Shown: piece after piece, positions 41,460-54,300 of the stretch
How the letters are laid out: the number at the start of each line of letters is the position of its first letter
How positions within the stretch are numbered: position 1 is the stretch's first letter
NCBI GenBank assembly: GCA_032717465.1
Contig: CM064713.1
Location: 5,786,001 to 5,850,000 of the forward strand
DNA: 64,000 nucleotides
Source: Coenobita brevimanus
Lineage: Eukaryota; Arthropoda; Malacostraca; Decapoda; Coenobitidae
Direction: 5' to 3'
Position numbers and translations under genes: made by a program
The notes under the pieces: model-generated
Told to the model about the DNA's origin: nothing
What the model saw: only the letters and a program-made list of their open reading frames with translations
The model's database searches: none

Positions 41460-41650
41460 GCAACCCAGGCTCATCTGAACATAACCCGTTGGACTTCAGA
41501 CTGAAGTTGCCTTTCCCCTACAGTCCACCATTCTCCATTCAGGAGGACAGAGAGGGAGTTGAGAGACATTAGTGTAATCAGGCAGCGGAGCCGACTGGTT
41601 ATATTGTGCAACTACGTGAAGTTGTCCCTCTCTAGCAGCTTTGAACTGGA
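41460..41650 (+). repeat. Dispersed repeat DR2
   Basis: CTTCAGACTGAAGTTGCC, CCACCATTCTCCATTC, GGTTATATTGTGCAACTACG. Aligns with the copy at 34600. Confidence 0.6.
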
Positions 41651-41699
41651 AGTGTTAGATACTATTTTAGTATTATTATCTATGTACTATCCGAGTATC

Positions 41700-42030
41700 T
41701 ATTTATGTCTCTGTCTGTCTCTCTATCTGTCTGTCTGTGTGTCTGTCTGTCTCCCTCTATTTATCTATCTATATCTTATGTTTCTCTTCAGTTAGGATCA
41801 TCTATGAACTATTTGTCTTTTTATATGTCTGTCTGTGTGTCCGTCTGTCTATCTGTCTATGTGTCTGTCTGTCTGTCTCCCTGTATTTATCTATACATCT
41901 ATGTTTCCATTCAGTTATGTATGTCCATCCATCCATCTATCTATGTATGTCTATCTATATCTGTTTGTGTGTGTGTCCCTCTAATTGTCTACGTATGTGT
42001 CTGTCTGCCTGTCTGTTTATTTATTTATCC
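41700..42030. repeat. TCTG/TATC-rich imperfect microsatellite
   Basis: Mixed (TCTG)n and (TATC)n with TGTGTCTGTCTG variants, in two blocks. Confidence 0.85.
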
Positions 42031-42824
42031 CGTTTCACATCTGGACGTCCTTTTAGACTTGAACAAAGTCGTTGGAAATAGCAAGACTAAACGCGTAAAC
42101 AAGTAAGCAAGCTTTATATTCTTTTCATCTGTCAAAGATCCCTAACCTCTTTCGGCTCTGTTAATGGCCAAATGTGGTTAGATTAGAGAGTTAATTTGAG
42201 AAGTAACCAAGGAGACCCATTCATATCTCATTACTAGGGCACATAGAATTTCAACAAGGTGCAAGTTAGTGTAGTTAGATTGGGGAGATGGTTTAACTAG
42301 TAACCAAGGAAACGCATTTCTCTCAACTAAGACGCGCTAAATTTCAGAAAGCGACTAGTTAGTGTAGATTGGAGGTTGATTTGACTTGTAACCAAGAAGA
42401 CTCCTACCTCATAACTAAGGCTCTAAGAATTTCAATAAACCACAACAAAGTATTCAGGCTGTGGAAGTGATCAAGTTCCATTAGATGAGAAACAACCCGA
42501 CTACTGAAAGATGCGGGACCGTATGGGATTTTGCTGGAGTGAAGCACCTTCCTTGTGAAAATGTGTAGGGAGCTAAAGTGATGTACAGTACCTCAATATT
42601 TGAACCAACTGGCGGAGTGGTTAAGGGTTAGGCAAGAATGAAGTATTTCGTTTTGGAGGGTAATCTGTCTAAGGTCAAGGTCACAGGGCTAAATCAAATA
42701 TTTGGCCCTCATACCAGGTGATGGGCTTGGGTGTTGCTCTCTCTAAGTGCCCCTTCCTGATTATTTCTCTTTTTGGTCGATTTTGAAGACATAATCGGGT
42801 AATATCAGTATTTTTTTTTTTCAG

Positions 42825-42976
42825 TCTACCATCCTCCATTCGGGGTATAGAGACTCATGGGAGCTGAGGGACAGTAATATCGGTGCCACACCGTGAAGCC
42901 GCCCCTCTTCAGCACCCACACTCACGGTGGAAAGTAAGTACAGAGGAGATGGAGCTGTATAGTAGCCTATTATTGA

Positions 42977-43018
<42 letters not shown>
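42825..43018 (+). repeat. Dispersed repeat DR2 fragment and (GT)n
   Basis: CTACCATCCTCCATTCGGGG, GGTGCCACACCGTGAAG and TCTTCAGCACCC mark a short DR2 copy (to about 42930). A GT run occupies 42979-43018. Confidence 0.6.
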
Positions 43019-43021
<3 letters not shown>

Positions 43022-43277
43022 CGTCGAGGGTAAGTACGTACCGGTAGCAGTGTTATTGGAACGTGTGGAACGCTGTATTCCGTTTTTCACCTGGCAAAGA
43101 TCGAATTGAGTAGTAACCAAGGAAACTCATTCCTGCCACTTTTAACTAAAGCTCATCGTCTTGAATGCAACAACAACTTGATATGCGAGCTATGACCGTT
43201 GCCTAGTTCCTTCAGATGAAAACAGGCTGACTATAGTGACGTGTTGTGGGTGTATGGAAGTTATAGGCTATGCTCCC

Positions 43278-43278
<1 letters not shown>

Positions 43279-43326
<48 letters not shown>
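43279..43326. repeat. (GT)n microsatellite
   Basis: About 47 bp of GT. Confidence 0.95.
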
Positions 43327-43332
<6 letters not shown>

Positions 43333-43428
43333 CTTCTGTTCCTTTCTTCTTATTGTTTACGTCCCCTTCCCACACAGACACAGTCTGCAACAGCAGTAGT
43401 ACAGTATAGGAAGAACGTTGCCCGGTGA

Positions 43429-44140
43429 ACTGTTCTTTCTAGAGGCAGCCTTTCGGTACAGTACACAGGATCAGCTTAGGCGTCGTAAATAAACACTGGT
43501 TTCTTAAGTTCACTGTCTTTATTTTCCATATAACTACACTTAATGCTTGCCGACTTAACCTCACAGTTGTCACAAGTGCTGGAGATATACAGTCTTCACT
43601 AAATGCAATTACACTTAATGCTTGCCAGCTACACTTCACTGTTTTTACAAGTACCGAAGATATACAGACTTCACTAATTGCAGTTACACTTAATGCTTGC
43701 CAACAACACTGTACTGACACTGCACTGACACTGAACTAAACTCAAGCTGAACTGACAGCTGACTGAAACTGCTCTAGTCTCTTCCCGATTCTTATATACG
43801 CTTCCTATATTCTAGATCTACTATTTCTTCAAAGTTCTCGTGCATTCTCGAGGGGGCAACAGATACAACAGTTACCAAACCGGAGACTTCCAAAACATGC
43901 CAGTTTTCTTACACTGCATAACACTAAATTATTTAGCAAACAAACGGAGGTAAAAGTACATAATTTAACAGTCACATAGATATAACATTATAGAGAAAAA
44001 GAGCACAAAAATTACTGCATAACTTTACAAAATACCTCTGCGTACAACCAGCAGGCTAACTGGCAACTCTGACACGTAGGGGGGAAAAAATGGGAAGTAC
44101 GGAGAACTCTACATACTAACTAGCAATCCAGATTCATAAC
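43429..44140. repeat. LTR-like segment with three 75-bp tandem repeats
   Basis: TAATGCTTGC anchors at 43541, 43616 and 43691 are exactly 75 bp apart and the units between them are about 80% alike. The segment starts TGTTCTTTC and could end ATTCATAACA near 44137, with a TATA-like CTTATATACG at 43792. It would fit a solo LTR, but I found no target-site duplication and no partner. Confidence 0.35.
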
Positions 44141-44271
44141 ACTGCAGACAGTTATTCTTTGCTAAATAAGATCTATGTACAAATATAAATTAAATTATAA
44201 ATGTTGTTCCTTTGTTACTAAGAAAACTGTAGGGGAGAGAGGGAGGAGAGAAGGAAGGAGAGAAACGGTGT

Positions 44272-44298
44272 AAGAGAGAGAGAGAGAGAGAGAGAGAG
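44272..44298. repeat. (GA)n microsatellite
   Basis: Short GA run followed by GATA-rich sequence and a T-run at 44420. Confidence 0.85.
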
Positions 44299-44559
44299 TG
44301 ACATGGATACAAGGTAAATAGTCACAGATAGATAGATACAGATAAGCAGATACACATTTTATTCCAGGATAAGTAAAACTACTAAATTAGAGTAGGCTTT
44401 ACCAGTGCCATTTTTATTCGTTTTTTTTTTTTTTTTTTTTTTTTTTACAGCTGTACTAAAAGTATATGGGGGAAAAAGAGAAATTACCCTTTCAGCACGA
44501 TTTCATTCAGCCAAGGAAAGCCCTGTCGTATTGAAGGGGTTGATGAGAGCTGTATAAGA

Positions 44560-44760
44560 TGATCCATATATATTTCTGTCTATCTCTAGCTAGACGCCAC
44601 AATCCCTTAAGGGGTGGTCACAGACAAATCACCTCCATGTCGCCTTGTCTCAAGCTATTTCACTGCCTTTCCCCTAGCTTACATCCCCTCTCTCATAAGC
44701 CCATCTACTCCATCCGCCCATCTCATCCTCAGTATCCGTCTGTCATGTTGTTTAATTACG
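44560..44760 (-). mobile_element. LINE 3' fragment
   Basis: On the minus strand it resembles the 3' end of the fragment at 26745 (GGCGACATGGAGGTGATTTG and CCACCCCTTAAGGGATTG counterparts) and ends in GATA-like units (CTAGAGATAGACAGA). Confidence 0.55.
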
Positions 44761-44839
44761 AAGTTAGTAAAAAAAAATGTCTTCGGTTAAGTAGTGTTGA
44801 CAGACGAACTACACGTACTGAGCTGTTTGTGCTCTACTG

Positions 44840-45035
44840 CAACATGGCTCAGATTTTCATCCTTTTGCAGCTTATTTCCGGAACTCATTGACAGAAAAAC
44901 GCAATACTATGGCTCTACATACTTCCACTGCACTTGTTACTAGCATCGCATTCTAACGTTAATCTCTTGTTACAAGTCAGCATTCAAGGTGGAGAGATGA
45001 TAATTTTTGGCCAAAGTAGGGTAAAAAGAGAATAA
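44840..45035 (-). repeat. Dispersed repeat DR1, inverted
   Basis: Inverted copy: TTTTCATCCTTTTGCAGC, GTTACTAGCATCGCATTC, CATTCAAGGTGGAGAGATG, GGCCAAAGTAGGGTAAAAAG. Confidence 0.6.
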
Positions 45036-45269
45036 CACTTTAGGCTGTCAGGATGGGTAAACTGCTGCCTTTAGGGATGCGATAAAGAAGTTTAGGAAAT
45101 ACTGCTCTAACCCCTTCAGTTCAGAGGCATGGAGGGCTTCAATATCGCCTTCATTAACTTCATCACTTCAAAACATCTCCCTTGATCCAAATAAAATCTT
45201 ATGGAGGTAGCAAGAGTGTAAGAAACATCATCGCACGATATATAATTATTTAAATGCCATCAGTTTTGT

Positions 45270-45403
<134 letters not shown>

Positions 45404-45654
45404 CTTGGAACCTTATTCTGAGAGGCTTCGTTGGTTTCATAATATCTCCTCCTTAGCGACTAACTTTTCACGTTTCACCTCTTTGCCTTCTTGTGTGTTC
45501 TTGATGCAAACCATGTAGATATCGCAGCGATATCGATAACATGCAAGAGAATGTTAAGGTGAAATAAACAGAATAAGTCCCCAAGGAAGAGGTGCTACGA
45601 AGACTCCCATGCCAGTTAGGACACTACCCTTAACATCTAAGAATATACAGTTGT

Positions 45655-45840
45655 TGGTGTTGTGCCTCCAGCCTCATATGAAATGTGAACCCAGTTGGCT
45701 GCAGGCTGAAGTTGGTCTCTGCTGTAGCCCACCCTATTTCGGGGAGTAGATAGGGAATTGAGGGACTTGTAACCGGGCAGCTCCACCGAGTAGTCATAAT
45801 GGTGCCACCACTAGAAAGCGTCACTCTCCAGCACTACAAT
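45655..45840 (+). repeat. Dispersed repeat DR2
   Basis: GCAGGCTGAAGTTGG, TAGCCCACC, GGGAATTGAGGGACTTGTAA, AATGGTGCCACCACTAG, CTCTCCAGCAC. Confidence 0.6.
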
Positions 45841-45936
45841 ATACAGTACATGGATAGAGTATTTGTGATTATAAACTTCCGACGCTATTTATTGAACTAG
45901 AGTCATTGCACTTACCGTTGTAGACTAGATAAAATA

Positions 45937-45938
<2 letters not shown>

Positions 45939-45985
<47 letters not shown>
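45939..45985. repeat. (CT)n microsatellite
   Basis: About 46 bp of CT. Confidence 0.95.
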
Positions 45986-45987
<2 letters not shown>

Positions 45988-46019
45988 GGAGTATAAGAAA
46001 TATGAGGTTTATGCCTTTT

Positions 46020-46345
46020 TTTTCTTTCTTTTGAGATGGTGTGGTCGTTGATGTGGTGTGGCGGTGGTGGAATGGCTGGTTGATACGGGAGGTGTGTGCA
46101 AGCGATTGTGTGATAGTTGTGGTGGTGATGATGTGGTGTGGTGATTGTGGTGGAAGTTGAGGTACGAGGTAGTGGTAGTATGGTAAAGGTGTGGTTTGGT
46201 AATCGTGATGGGAAATGAAAGTGCAGTGTGGTAGTGGTGTGGTGTAGTGGTACTGGTGCTGGTCTGTGTATGGAGTGAAGATGCAGTGGTGTGGTATAGT
46301 GGCAAAGTGTGGTTGGGTTGGGTGTGGTGTTGTGGTACTGTGGTA
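46020..46345. repeat. GTGGTGTGG-rich imperfect satellite
   Basis: Degenerate TGTGGTG/GTGATGTG units as in SOUL intron 1. No gene. Confidence 0.8.
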
Positions 46346-46572
46346 TTTGTAACTTATTAATGGACTTGGTGAAAGTGAGGTGTTCGCACTGAAGTCGAGT
46401 TTTGGGTTAGGACAAAATCTACAGTATGAATGTACGAGTCTTTGAACTGGAAATGTGTTAATTACAGTGCATATCGTATTGTGTAGTAGTCCGCGTGTGT
46501 GTTTGTGAGGAGGGGGGGGAAATATGAAATTTGTTATTCTGAGCTACTTGCATGTTAAGTTCTTTCCTTTGT

Positions 46573-46576
<4 letters not shown>

Positions 46577-46631
<55 letters not shown>
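46577..46631. repeat. (GT)n microsatellite
   Basis: About 54 bp of GT. Confidence 0.95.
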
Positions 46632-46634
<3 letters not shown>

Positions 46635-46926
46635 AATGCTCACTTCACTTAGTGGTGTGTGTGGTTGTAGGTGTGGGTGTTTGTGGTGGTGTGGGTGGGC
46701 AGGGTAGGGTCTGGGTGCTACGAGACTGAGAAGTAGTAGGGGAGCGTAGTAAGGGGCGGGTTTGGGGATGGGGAAGTGGATATCCCCAAGAATTACTCCT
46801 GGTCACCCCTCCTTCGCCTGAAAAAGATGTGAGAAAAATTAGCTTGGTCATCGCTTCTTCGCTTTAAAAGAAAACAGGACAAATTCGTCAGTTGCTGAGT
46901 AAAACTGGCTCCAAATGCAGTGAGAT

Positions 46927-46927
46927 T

Positions 46928-46969
<42 letters not shown>
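46927..46969. repeat. (ATC)n microsatellite
   Basis: About 42 bp of ATC, followed by sequence that could be a minus-strand LINE end (tail GAT). Confidence 0.9.
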
Positions 46970-46970
<1 letters not shown>

Positions 46971-47199
46971 CTGCCTCTTTTTCACATCCATAAATCAGCT
47001 GTTGAGCGTAATCGTCCTCAGGTAGATAGTATACCGGTAATATAATTACTGAAGTTATACTCCTTTTTACACTTTTAGTTACAACAAAACGAATTTTATT
47101 ATGCAGCCACGACCTAGTACTCACGTTGTGGGAATGACCTAGTTCCCCCAGGTGAAAACTGTGTTATCAAATGACGTCTTTTACTTGTCCTTCTATGTG

Positions 47200-47257
47200 T
47201 GTCTCTCCCTCCCTCCCTCCCCCCCTGTCTGTCTGTCTCTGTCTCTCTCTCTCTCTG

Positions 47258-47332
<75 letters not shown>

Positions 47333-47540
47333 ACCTACCTAACCAACGAACTAACCTTGACCCTGCAGCATCGTAGCATCATGACTAGATATAGCCGGAT
47401 AGTGTGGCTGCAAGGAACAGCTCTGCTGTCAGTTTGTCTGTCTGTCTGTCTATCTGTCTGTCTATCGATTGATCGATTTATATCTATCTGTCTGTCTATC
47501 TATCTCTTTTTCTTTCTGTCTATCTCTCCCACTAACCTTG
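47200..47540. repeat. (CT)n and (TCTG)n microsatellites with a duplicated flank
   Basis: CT-rich tract to 47328. The flank ACTAACCTTGACCCTGCAGCATCGTAGCATCATGACTAGATATAGCC near 47350 recurs diverged at 47530-47580, so a unit of about 180 bp has duplicated together with its CT/TCTG tract. Confidence 0.75.
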
Positions 47541-47920
47541 AACCTGCAGCGTCTCAGCATCATAGTAAGGTACAGCCGTATAGAGTGGCTGCAGGGAACG
47601 GGTCTGTTGTATAGGTGGGTGTGGTGGGTGGAGGTTGAAGGCGTGTGTGGGGGGCAGGAGGGGTGTGTGGAGACAGCATGGGTGGGGGGGCCTATCTACC
47701 TCCGCCCCCGAGTAGGAGCCCGTGCCAGAGTCGCTGTAGGAGGAACGCTGGAGGCCCGGGAACATAGAGGTAGAGTGGGCATGGGGCTCTGTGGCTGGAC
47801 CTGAGGTGGATTGAGTTAGATTAGGCTAAGTTAGATTATCTTGAAATTCATTACATTTCATATTATTATACTATTTTACGTTAGACTGGGCTGGATCGCT
47901 AAGGGATAGTGAAGTGAGAA

Positions 47921-47924
<4 letters not shown>

Positions 47925-47953
<29 letters not shown>
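47925..47953. repeat. (GT)n microsatellite
   Basis: Short GT run. Confidence 0.9.
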
Positions 47954-47955
<2 letters not shown>

Positions 47956-48054
47956 ACTGCATATAATCTGTCTTGTGTGGCCAGGCTGAATATATCACAA
48001 GCCTTGAAGTTTGGCACAAGTTAAATTATTCCGTTCACGAGAAACTGCTTTGTA

Positions 48055-48235
48055 AAAGTAATCCTCTCGAGAAATGAGTTGTAAACGCTAGAATATGGTA
48101 CTGGTCATGAGGAAGTGCTATGGCGATTTAATAAAACCGCTGTGCAGTATTTTTTCTGCCACTGAGCTATGTAAATAAGCTAAAAAAGGACGAAAATCTC
48201 CCGCAAGTTAAAGTGCAAGAACTAGATCAGCTAAA
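48055..48235 (+). repeat. Dispersed repeat DR1
   Basis: ATATGGTACTGGTCATGAGG, AAGTGCTATGG, CTGCCACTGAGCTATG, AGGACGAAAATCTCCCGC. Confidence 0.65.
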
Positions 48236-48439
48236 ATGCATATAGAGACTGTGGTCAAAGGTATCTAAATGTCGGCATAAACGAATTTTCTGTTATAATA
48301 GTTATAAGGTTTAACGCATTTTCAGTACTAGAATAACATGTATGCTTAACCTTATGAATTATAATCGAAGATGTGTTTACGTTTGCGTTTAGAGACCTTT
48401 GACCATGCTATTTTGTGTGAGGCTTTTCACTGAAGAGTT

Positions 48440-48670
48440 CATTCACCTTAACCTGGCCCTGATTTTCGTCCTTTTGTAGCATATTTCACGAAGCTGAGTG
48501 GCAGGAAAAGACAGTGATACAGCTCTCTCTCTCTTTATACTGTATTATACAGTATATCATTTCCATAGTATTTCTTTATGACTAGCATTATACTCTGGTG
48601 ATAATTTGTTCTCACAACGAAGCATTCAACGTAAAGAGATGGCAGTTTAGGCTAAGAGTAAAAAGAGTAT
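48440..48670 (-). repeat. Dispersed repeat DR1, inverted relative to the copy at 48055
   Basis: GATTTTCGTCCTTTTGTAGC, GAAGCTGAGTGGCAGGAAAA, ATGACTAGCATTATACTCTG, AACGTAAAGAGATGGCAG. The two copies face each other across about 200 bp, so the RNA could fold back on itself. Confidence 0.65.
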
Positions 48671-48819
48671 AGTTTGTGTAAGCCTTTCCACTGGTGTGTG
48701 AATATAACTTCTGCATCTGCTGTGTTGCTGAAAAAGAGAAGGAAAATTATGGTACAGCAACAGAAGTAAAATTAAGAGCGGTAGAGGAGTGTTTGTTAGT
48801 TCCATTATGCTGTTATTAT

Positions 48820-49690
48820 TATCATTATTATTATTATTATTATTCGACCGAGCACTTAGTCAGCAGTAGGCAGTGTAAAGATGCTTGAAGGGGAAACTTG
48901 CATTCATTCAAGGATGTGAGGTTATATATCAAACAAAAGACTGCGAAGTAATACATAGGAAAACATACAGCAAGAGACCCATTACTTCTTTCAAGCCTAT
49001 TGGTATTATGATTAAGGTATTTCTCTTATAAGTAAGAATCTCCCCTATCCCGCTTCTCTTTTCCAACCAATTCTTCTCATTTAATTGCTGCCCTATGTAG
49101 CAAGCCTTTATTTCGTTCCACTTCTCTACGTACCAGTCTTTCTTATTTCTCTTCTCGCTTCCTGCCAATATCATTCATTTCCCTTCTTCATTCCTACGAA
49201 TCTCCTATATTTCCCCCTCATCCGCCGCTGTCATTCTCTCTCCCTCACTCACCCCTCTTTTCCTCTCTTCTTTCCCACCAGTCTCTCTTCATTTCGTCAC
49301 TTTGCAATACCCCAGTATTCCGCTTTCCTCCTTACCCCTCTTTTCCCTCTCTGTCAATCTGCTTCATCTATGTTTTTCCTCTCTTTTCCCTCTCTTCTTC
49401 CCTTTTATGCATACCTATCTGCACCTGGTCGTCTCCTTGGTTGTGGTGTTGATGTGGTTGTGTATGCTGACGTGACAACTTGCGGTGGGTCAGCAGGGAG
49501 TGAAGGTGTTGGCTCCAAGTACTCGCATCATCCATCCTCCGCGACCAACCTCTACCGATCAGACCAACGCGACACCACCTCCAGGCGCGGGATCGGAAGG
49601 CCTGGAGGTGTGGAAGTGGAAGAGAGGATTGGGTGAAGGCATGCGTTAGTAGATTAATAGGTACAATGGTTAGTAGATGCATGAGTGGAT
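48820..49690. other. Pyrimidine-rich sequence without a recognised gene
   Basis: (TTA)n at about 48810-48843, then CTTCCCTC-rich sequence. The open frames 49085-49636 and its opposite are low-complexity Ser/Leu/Phe-rich and have no visible domain. Confidence 0.45.
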
Positions 49691-49694
49691 AGAT

Positions 49695-50480
49695 TAGAGC
49701 GATCGTTCTTAACATAGGATGCACGCCCTACTTGGGAATGCAAATATCATTTGTGGGATGCAGAACAGGTTGGCATATTAGATTTTTTCTGGACCCTCCC
49801 AGGACCGGGCCTGGAAATGCATTTTCCCTGAGTTACTGCTTTACCCAAGGACCGGTTATCTTAGCGCTCATCCACATGTACAGTATGCTTTAACAAGTGC
49901 TGGCAACATGTACACAACAGAGTAACGTACAAGCTGCAAACATGCACGAAACAGCAGCGTCTAGATATTGTTGGCAGTAGCACGATGAAGTTCCAGCTTC
50001 CTTGTATGGACACGCTCATCGCATCACCTGTTATCTCTAAGTTCAAAGCAACATTGAAACATGTTTGCTACATCTGTCCAAATACTGCTTCATATATGCA
50101 TCCAAACATGCTACCGGCTGTATTGTCAACACATGTTCGAGGACGTGCATGGAGGCGCCCTTACTCCAGCCATCCCAGCACTCACAGCCAGGCCAGCCCC
50201 GGCCCCAACAAGGTCGCCTGTGTTGTACTGAAGGATGCGATACTTCGTTTAGTGAAGGGTGGGATAGTTTGTTTAATGACTCTGTCCCCTTGGTTGTCTG
50301 CATATTATGTGACATTGCTGTTTGACACTACTGTGTCTTTGTATCATCTCAGCTGTAATGCGAATTTGCTGTGGAAGTAATAAGTGCTGAGTATTTAAAA
50401 CTAATTTCTAACAGTAAAAGAAAAAAATAAAAACTGGAGGCGCAGCGAGATCCACAAATGCTTAAGAACTACTGGGTTAT
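49695..50480. mobile_element. Possible non-autonomous hAT-like element
   Basis: Left end GTTCTTAACATAGGATGC and right end (reverse strand) AGTAGTTCTTAAGCATTTG share the GTTCTTAA core typical of hAT termini. The interior has a run of weak open frames (49985-50380 and opposite) without a transposase domain. No clear 8-bp duplication was found. Confidence 0.3.
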
Positions 50481-50508
50481 ATAAATAATGAAGCACACGG
50501 ACAGATAA

Positions 50509-50509
<1 letters not shown>

Positions 50510-50588
<79 letters not shown>
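50510..50588. repeat. (AT)n microsatellite, target of element F
   Basis: About 78 bp of AT with one AC. Element F starts directly after it with an ATAT duplication. Confidence 0.9.
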
Positions 50589-50594
<6 letters not shown>

Positions 50595-51372
50595 ACGGAA
50601 CAGAGAAAGATAACGTACGCTTTAAGTGAGAATACGAAGAGTCACTACTGTCCCGTAAAGTTCCAGGTTCAAAACAAAAGAGTTAGGTAAAATTACAAGT
50701 TAAAGTTTAATGCTCAAACTAACAACAAAACATTCAGGACTCATAAGGATAATGTAATGGCAAATAAACAGGTTAAATATATGGTTAACTGCAATAGCCT
50801 CTATTAACACGAAATTAGCAAGAGTAAATTTATCTAAGTCAGCCCTGATAAAATGAGATACCAGATAATACTCAGTGAATGCCAGATAAATTATTACAGC
50901 TACAGACTATTATCAAAAATGACTGACATAAAACCCAACATTAATAAAAAATCTCACTAGGCCTAAGAATTAACCTTATGCTATACAGTACAAGAAAAAA
51001 TGCAACAACAGTGATACTCAAATTACACACAGCTGCTAGATGATTGGAGATTTCTTGAGCACTCAATAATAACGGTACAGGGGAGGACAGAGATGTGAAC
51101 AAAATGAGGAGCAGATCTAAGTGGCAACGATGCAGAGACTGAGCTCATTATATAGTGACTGGCAGAGCTTGATACAACTTGTAAGAAGGACGCGCAAATG
51201 AAGCCATGGGGACAAAGAGTTGACAATCCTGCTCTAAATAACAGAGAGAACGACTTACTCTACTATAACGGTAGAAGGGGGGAACTGAGGCAGAACACGC
51301 TCGTGATCAAACATGCAGCATACTGTGCGTTAAAATTACACAAAGGATGATGAAATCATAGGCTATGTAACA
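50589..51372 (-). repeat. 3' LTR of element F
   Basis: 784 bp; nearly identical to 55197-55978. Confidence 0.95.
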
Positions 51373-54300
51373 CCTCCCCACAAAGAAAAAAGAAATTTAC
51401 AAAGGAAATTTCTTATTACTCTAAAACAATCTGTATATGGCATTACAGACCATGCAAAGGTCTTTCCTAATGTTACAAAACATGAGATCTCCCTAGCACG
51501 TTCAGTCATAGGTACTTGCCAGTATCCCTTTAACAAATCAAACTTACTTATGTACCTAGCCTTTCCGATCTTGTCTATGCAATCTTCCACACGAGGGAGA
51601 GGGTAAGTGTCTGTTTTGGTTATCTGATTAACACGTCTGTAGTCAATGCAAAGCCACTGTGACCCACCTGGCTTAGGGACCAGAGTGACAGGAGAACTCC
51701 ACTCGCTCTGACAGGGCTCAATCATCTTGTGGTCCAACAGGTAGCCAAGCTCCTTCTGGATGAGAGGAACTTTCACTGGGTTCACACGGTAAGGAGGCAA
51801 TTTAATTGGCTTTGCGTCTCCAACATCGACATCATGCATCAACACAGTGGTTCTTCCTGGAGTAGCACGGAACACTTGCGGGTACTCCTGCAGTAATGCC
51901 GAAAACTCCTGCCTTTCCTTGGGAGGAAGATGAGAAAGCTTAGTCTGGAGATCATTCATGATATCAGGATTCTTCCCTAAACTATCACTCAGGCTCATAC
52001 TGCATGGGGGAGCTTCACTTGCAGACTCGGGTGGAACAGCTACAGTGCAGACTGGATTATTTTCGTCCCGCCTGTGATATAACTTTAGCATGTTGATGTG
52101 ACATAGTTGCTTGTTCTTTCTACGATCTGGTGTGGCGATGACATAGTTGACATCACTGAGTTTCTTCTCCACGAAATAAGGACCACTAAACTTGGCTTGA
52201 AGAGGTTGCCCATGAACTGGTAGCAGAATCAAAACCTGATCTCCTGGCTGAAAGTGGCGTAACCTGGACTTCTTATCATACCAAGTCTTCATCTTCTGAG
52301 CAGCTCCTAAATTCTCTCTCGCCAGCTGTAAAGCAGTGGACAGCCGTTCTTTGAACTTCATCACATACTCCAGCAGGTTGACGTCATCTTCCTCCGACAG
52401 CCAGCATTCCTTGAGTAACTTAAGGGGTCCTCTTACTTCATGGCCAAACAGTAGTTCAAAAGGTGAGAAGCCCAGTGATTCATTTGGAGATTCTCTTGCA
52501 GCAAACACAACGAATGGAAGACCTTTATCCCAGTCTTTCTGATGTTCCAAACAGTATTTTTTGAGCATCGATTTGAGTGTTTGATGATATCTCTCCAACG
52601 CTCCTTGGGTCTGGGGATGGTAAGCTGAAGACGTGATCTGGGTGATGCCCAACTCTTTCAGAGACTGCTTGAAAACGTTTGACATGAAATTACTTCCCCG
52701 GTCTGACTGTACCTCCTTGGGCAGACCAAACTTTGTGAAGAACCCTAGCATTTCCTTAATCACGTTCTTTGCTGAGATGTTTCTAAGTGGAATGGCTTCA
52801 GGATAACGAGTAGCCATATCAATCAGGGTCAACACATAAGAAAATCCTGAAGAAGTCTTAGGAAGAGGGCCCACAATATCCACCAACACACGGGTGAAAG
52901 GCGCCTCAAAAGGAGGAATGGGAACTAGAGGTGCAACCTTTTCGGTCTGATTACACTTCCCCACAACTTGACAGGTGTGACAAGACTTACAATACCAGGA
53001 AACATCCCTGAAGTGTTTCAAAATGCGTGCCACAGTCTTCCTCACTCCAAGGTGTCCTGCCAAACTGGAATCATGAGCCACTCTAATGATATCCTGCCTA
53101 CAAACACGAGGGATGACAACTTGATGTACAACCTCCCATTCACAGTCGGCTGATGCTGTTGGGGGTCTCCACTTCCTCATAAGTACTCCTGACTTTACAT
53201 AATAACAAGTAGAAGCACCGGCTGACTCTTCTTCACTGTAAGCAGAGTTAGCTAGACCTTTCAACTCAGGGTCAGCAACCTGCAACTCAACCAACTCTTG
53301 ACGAGACAAATTATCAACACTACGGGGTACTGCCTCATCTGGTGAGTGGTCCAAATTAGCAAGAAAAGTGTCAGCTAGGATAACATCATCATCATCATCA
53401 TCCTCTAAGTCACCAGTAACTTTAGACTTAGCCCTAGTGACAGCACATGCAGGGAACACATCAGGGACATCACAATCGTGGGTCGCAGCCACTGGCTCAC
53501 TAGACAACTGAGGAGCTGGACAAACTTGACTTCCACCAATATCATTTCCAAGTAAGAAAGTTACACCTGACATTGGGAGTGTCTCAACCAACCCAACCAT
53601 AACGGAACCATTAACAAAACCAGACTCTAAATTCACTCTGCACAGAGGGACAGAGAAGTAATTATTCCCTACACCTTGTAAGATTACAGTTTCATCAGAG
53701 GAATTAACATTAGAGCCTAGAACACTGGTCAGCATAAGGGATTGGCAAGCACCTGTATCACGATATATTTGAACTGATTTCCTGTCATTACTGTCCAGAG
53801 GACTGACAAAACCATCAGACAGGAAATTAGCACATGAACTCTTGAGAGTGTCACCCACGTTACTGCTCAAAAGAGGAGCTCCATCATGAGAATTTAAGTT
53901 ACCCGTCAAAGCAGGTTCAGTTAACTCAGTTAAAGAATTATGGGATCTCTCAAGAGTGGACACTAGACCAATTGACTGAATATTTAAAGACTCCTTTTTG
54001 TTCACATCACGCTGTCTCCTGAAACATCTCTCCGTAGTATGACCAAGCTTACTACAATAAGTACATTTACTTTTCTGAAATCTAGAGGTGAAGCTGGTAT
54101 TTACTTCCTGAGAAACATCATCCTTATTCTCTTTCCTGTTACCTGTACTCTGAGTAGAGGCAACGTACTTACTCTCAGCTTTCCCTTTTTCTTTAGAATA
54201 TCTCTTGTGAGTGAGAACATATTCATCAGCTAAAACTGCAGCATCAGACAAATTATCTATCCTTTTCTCATCAAGATATAGGCTTACATCTTTATAAATA

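Noticed and set aside
49085..49636. 183-codon frame as a gene
   Set aside because: Pyrimidine-rich composition, no domain, no conserved motif, no supporting splice structure.
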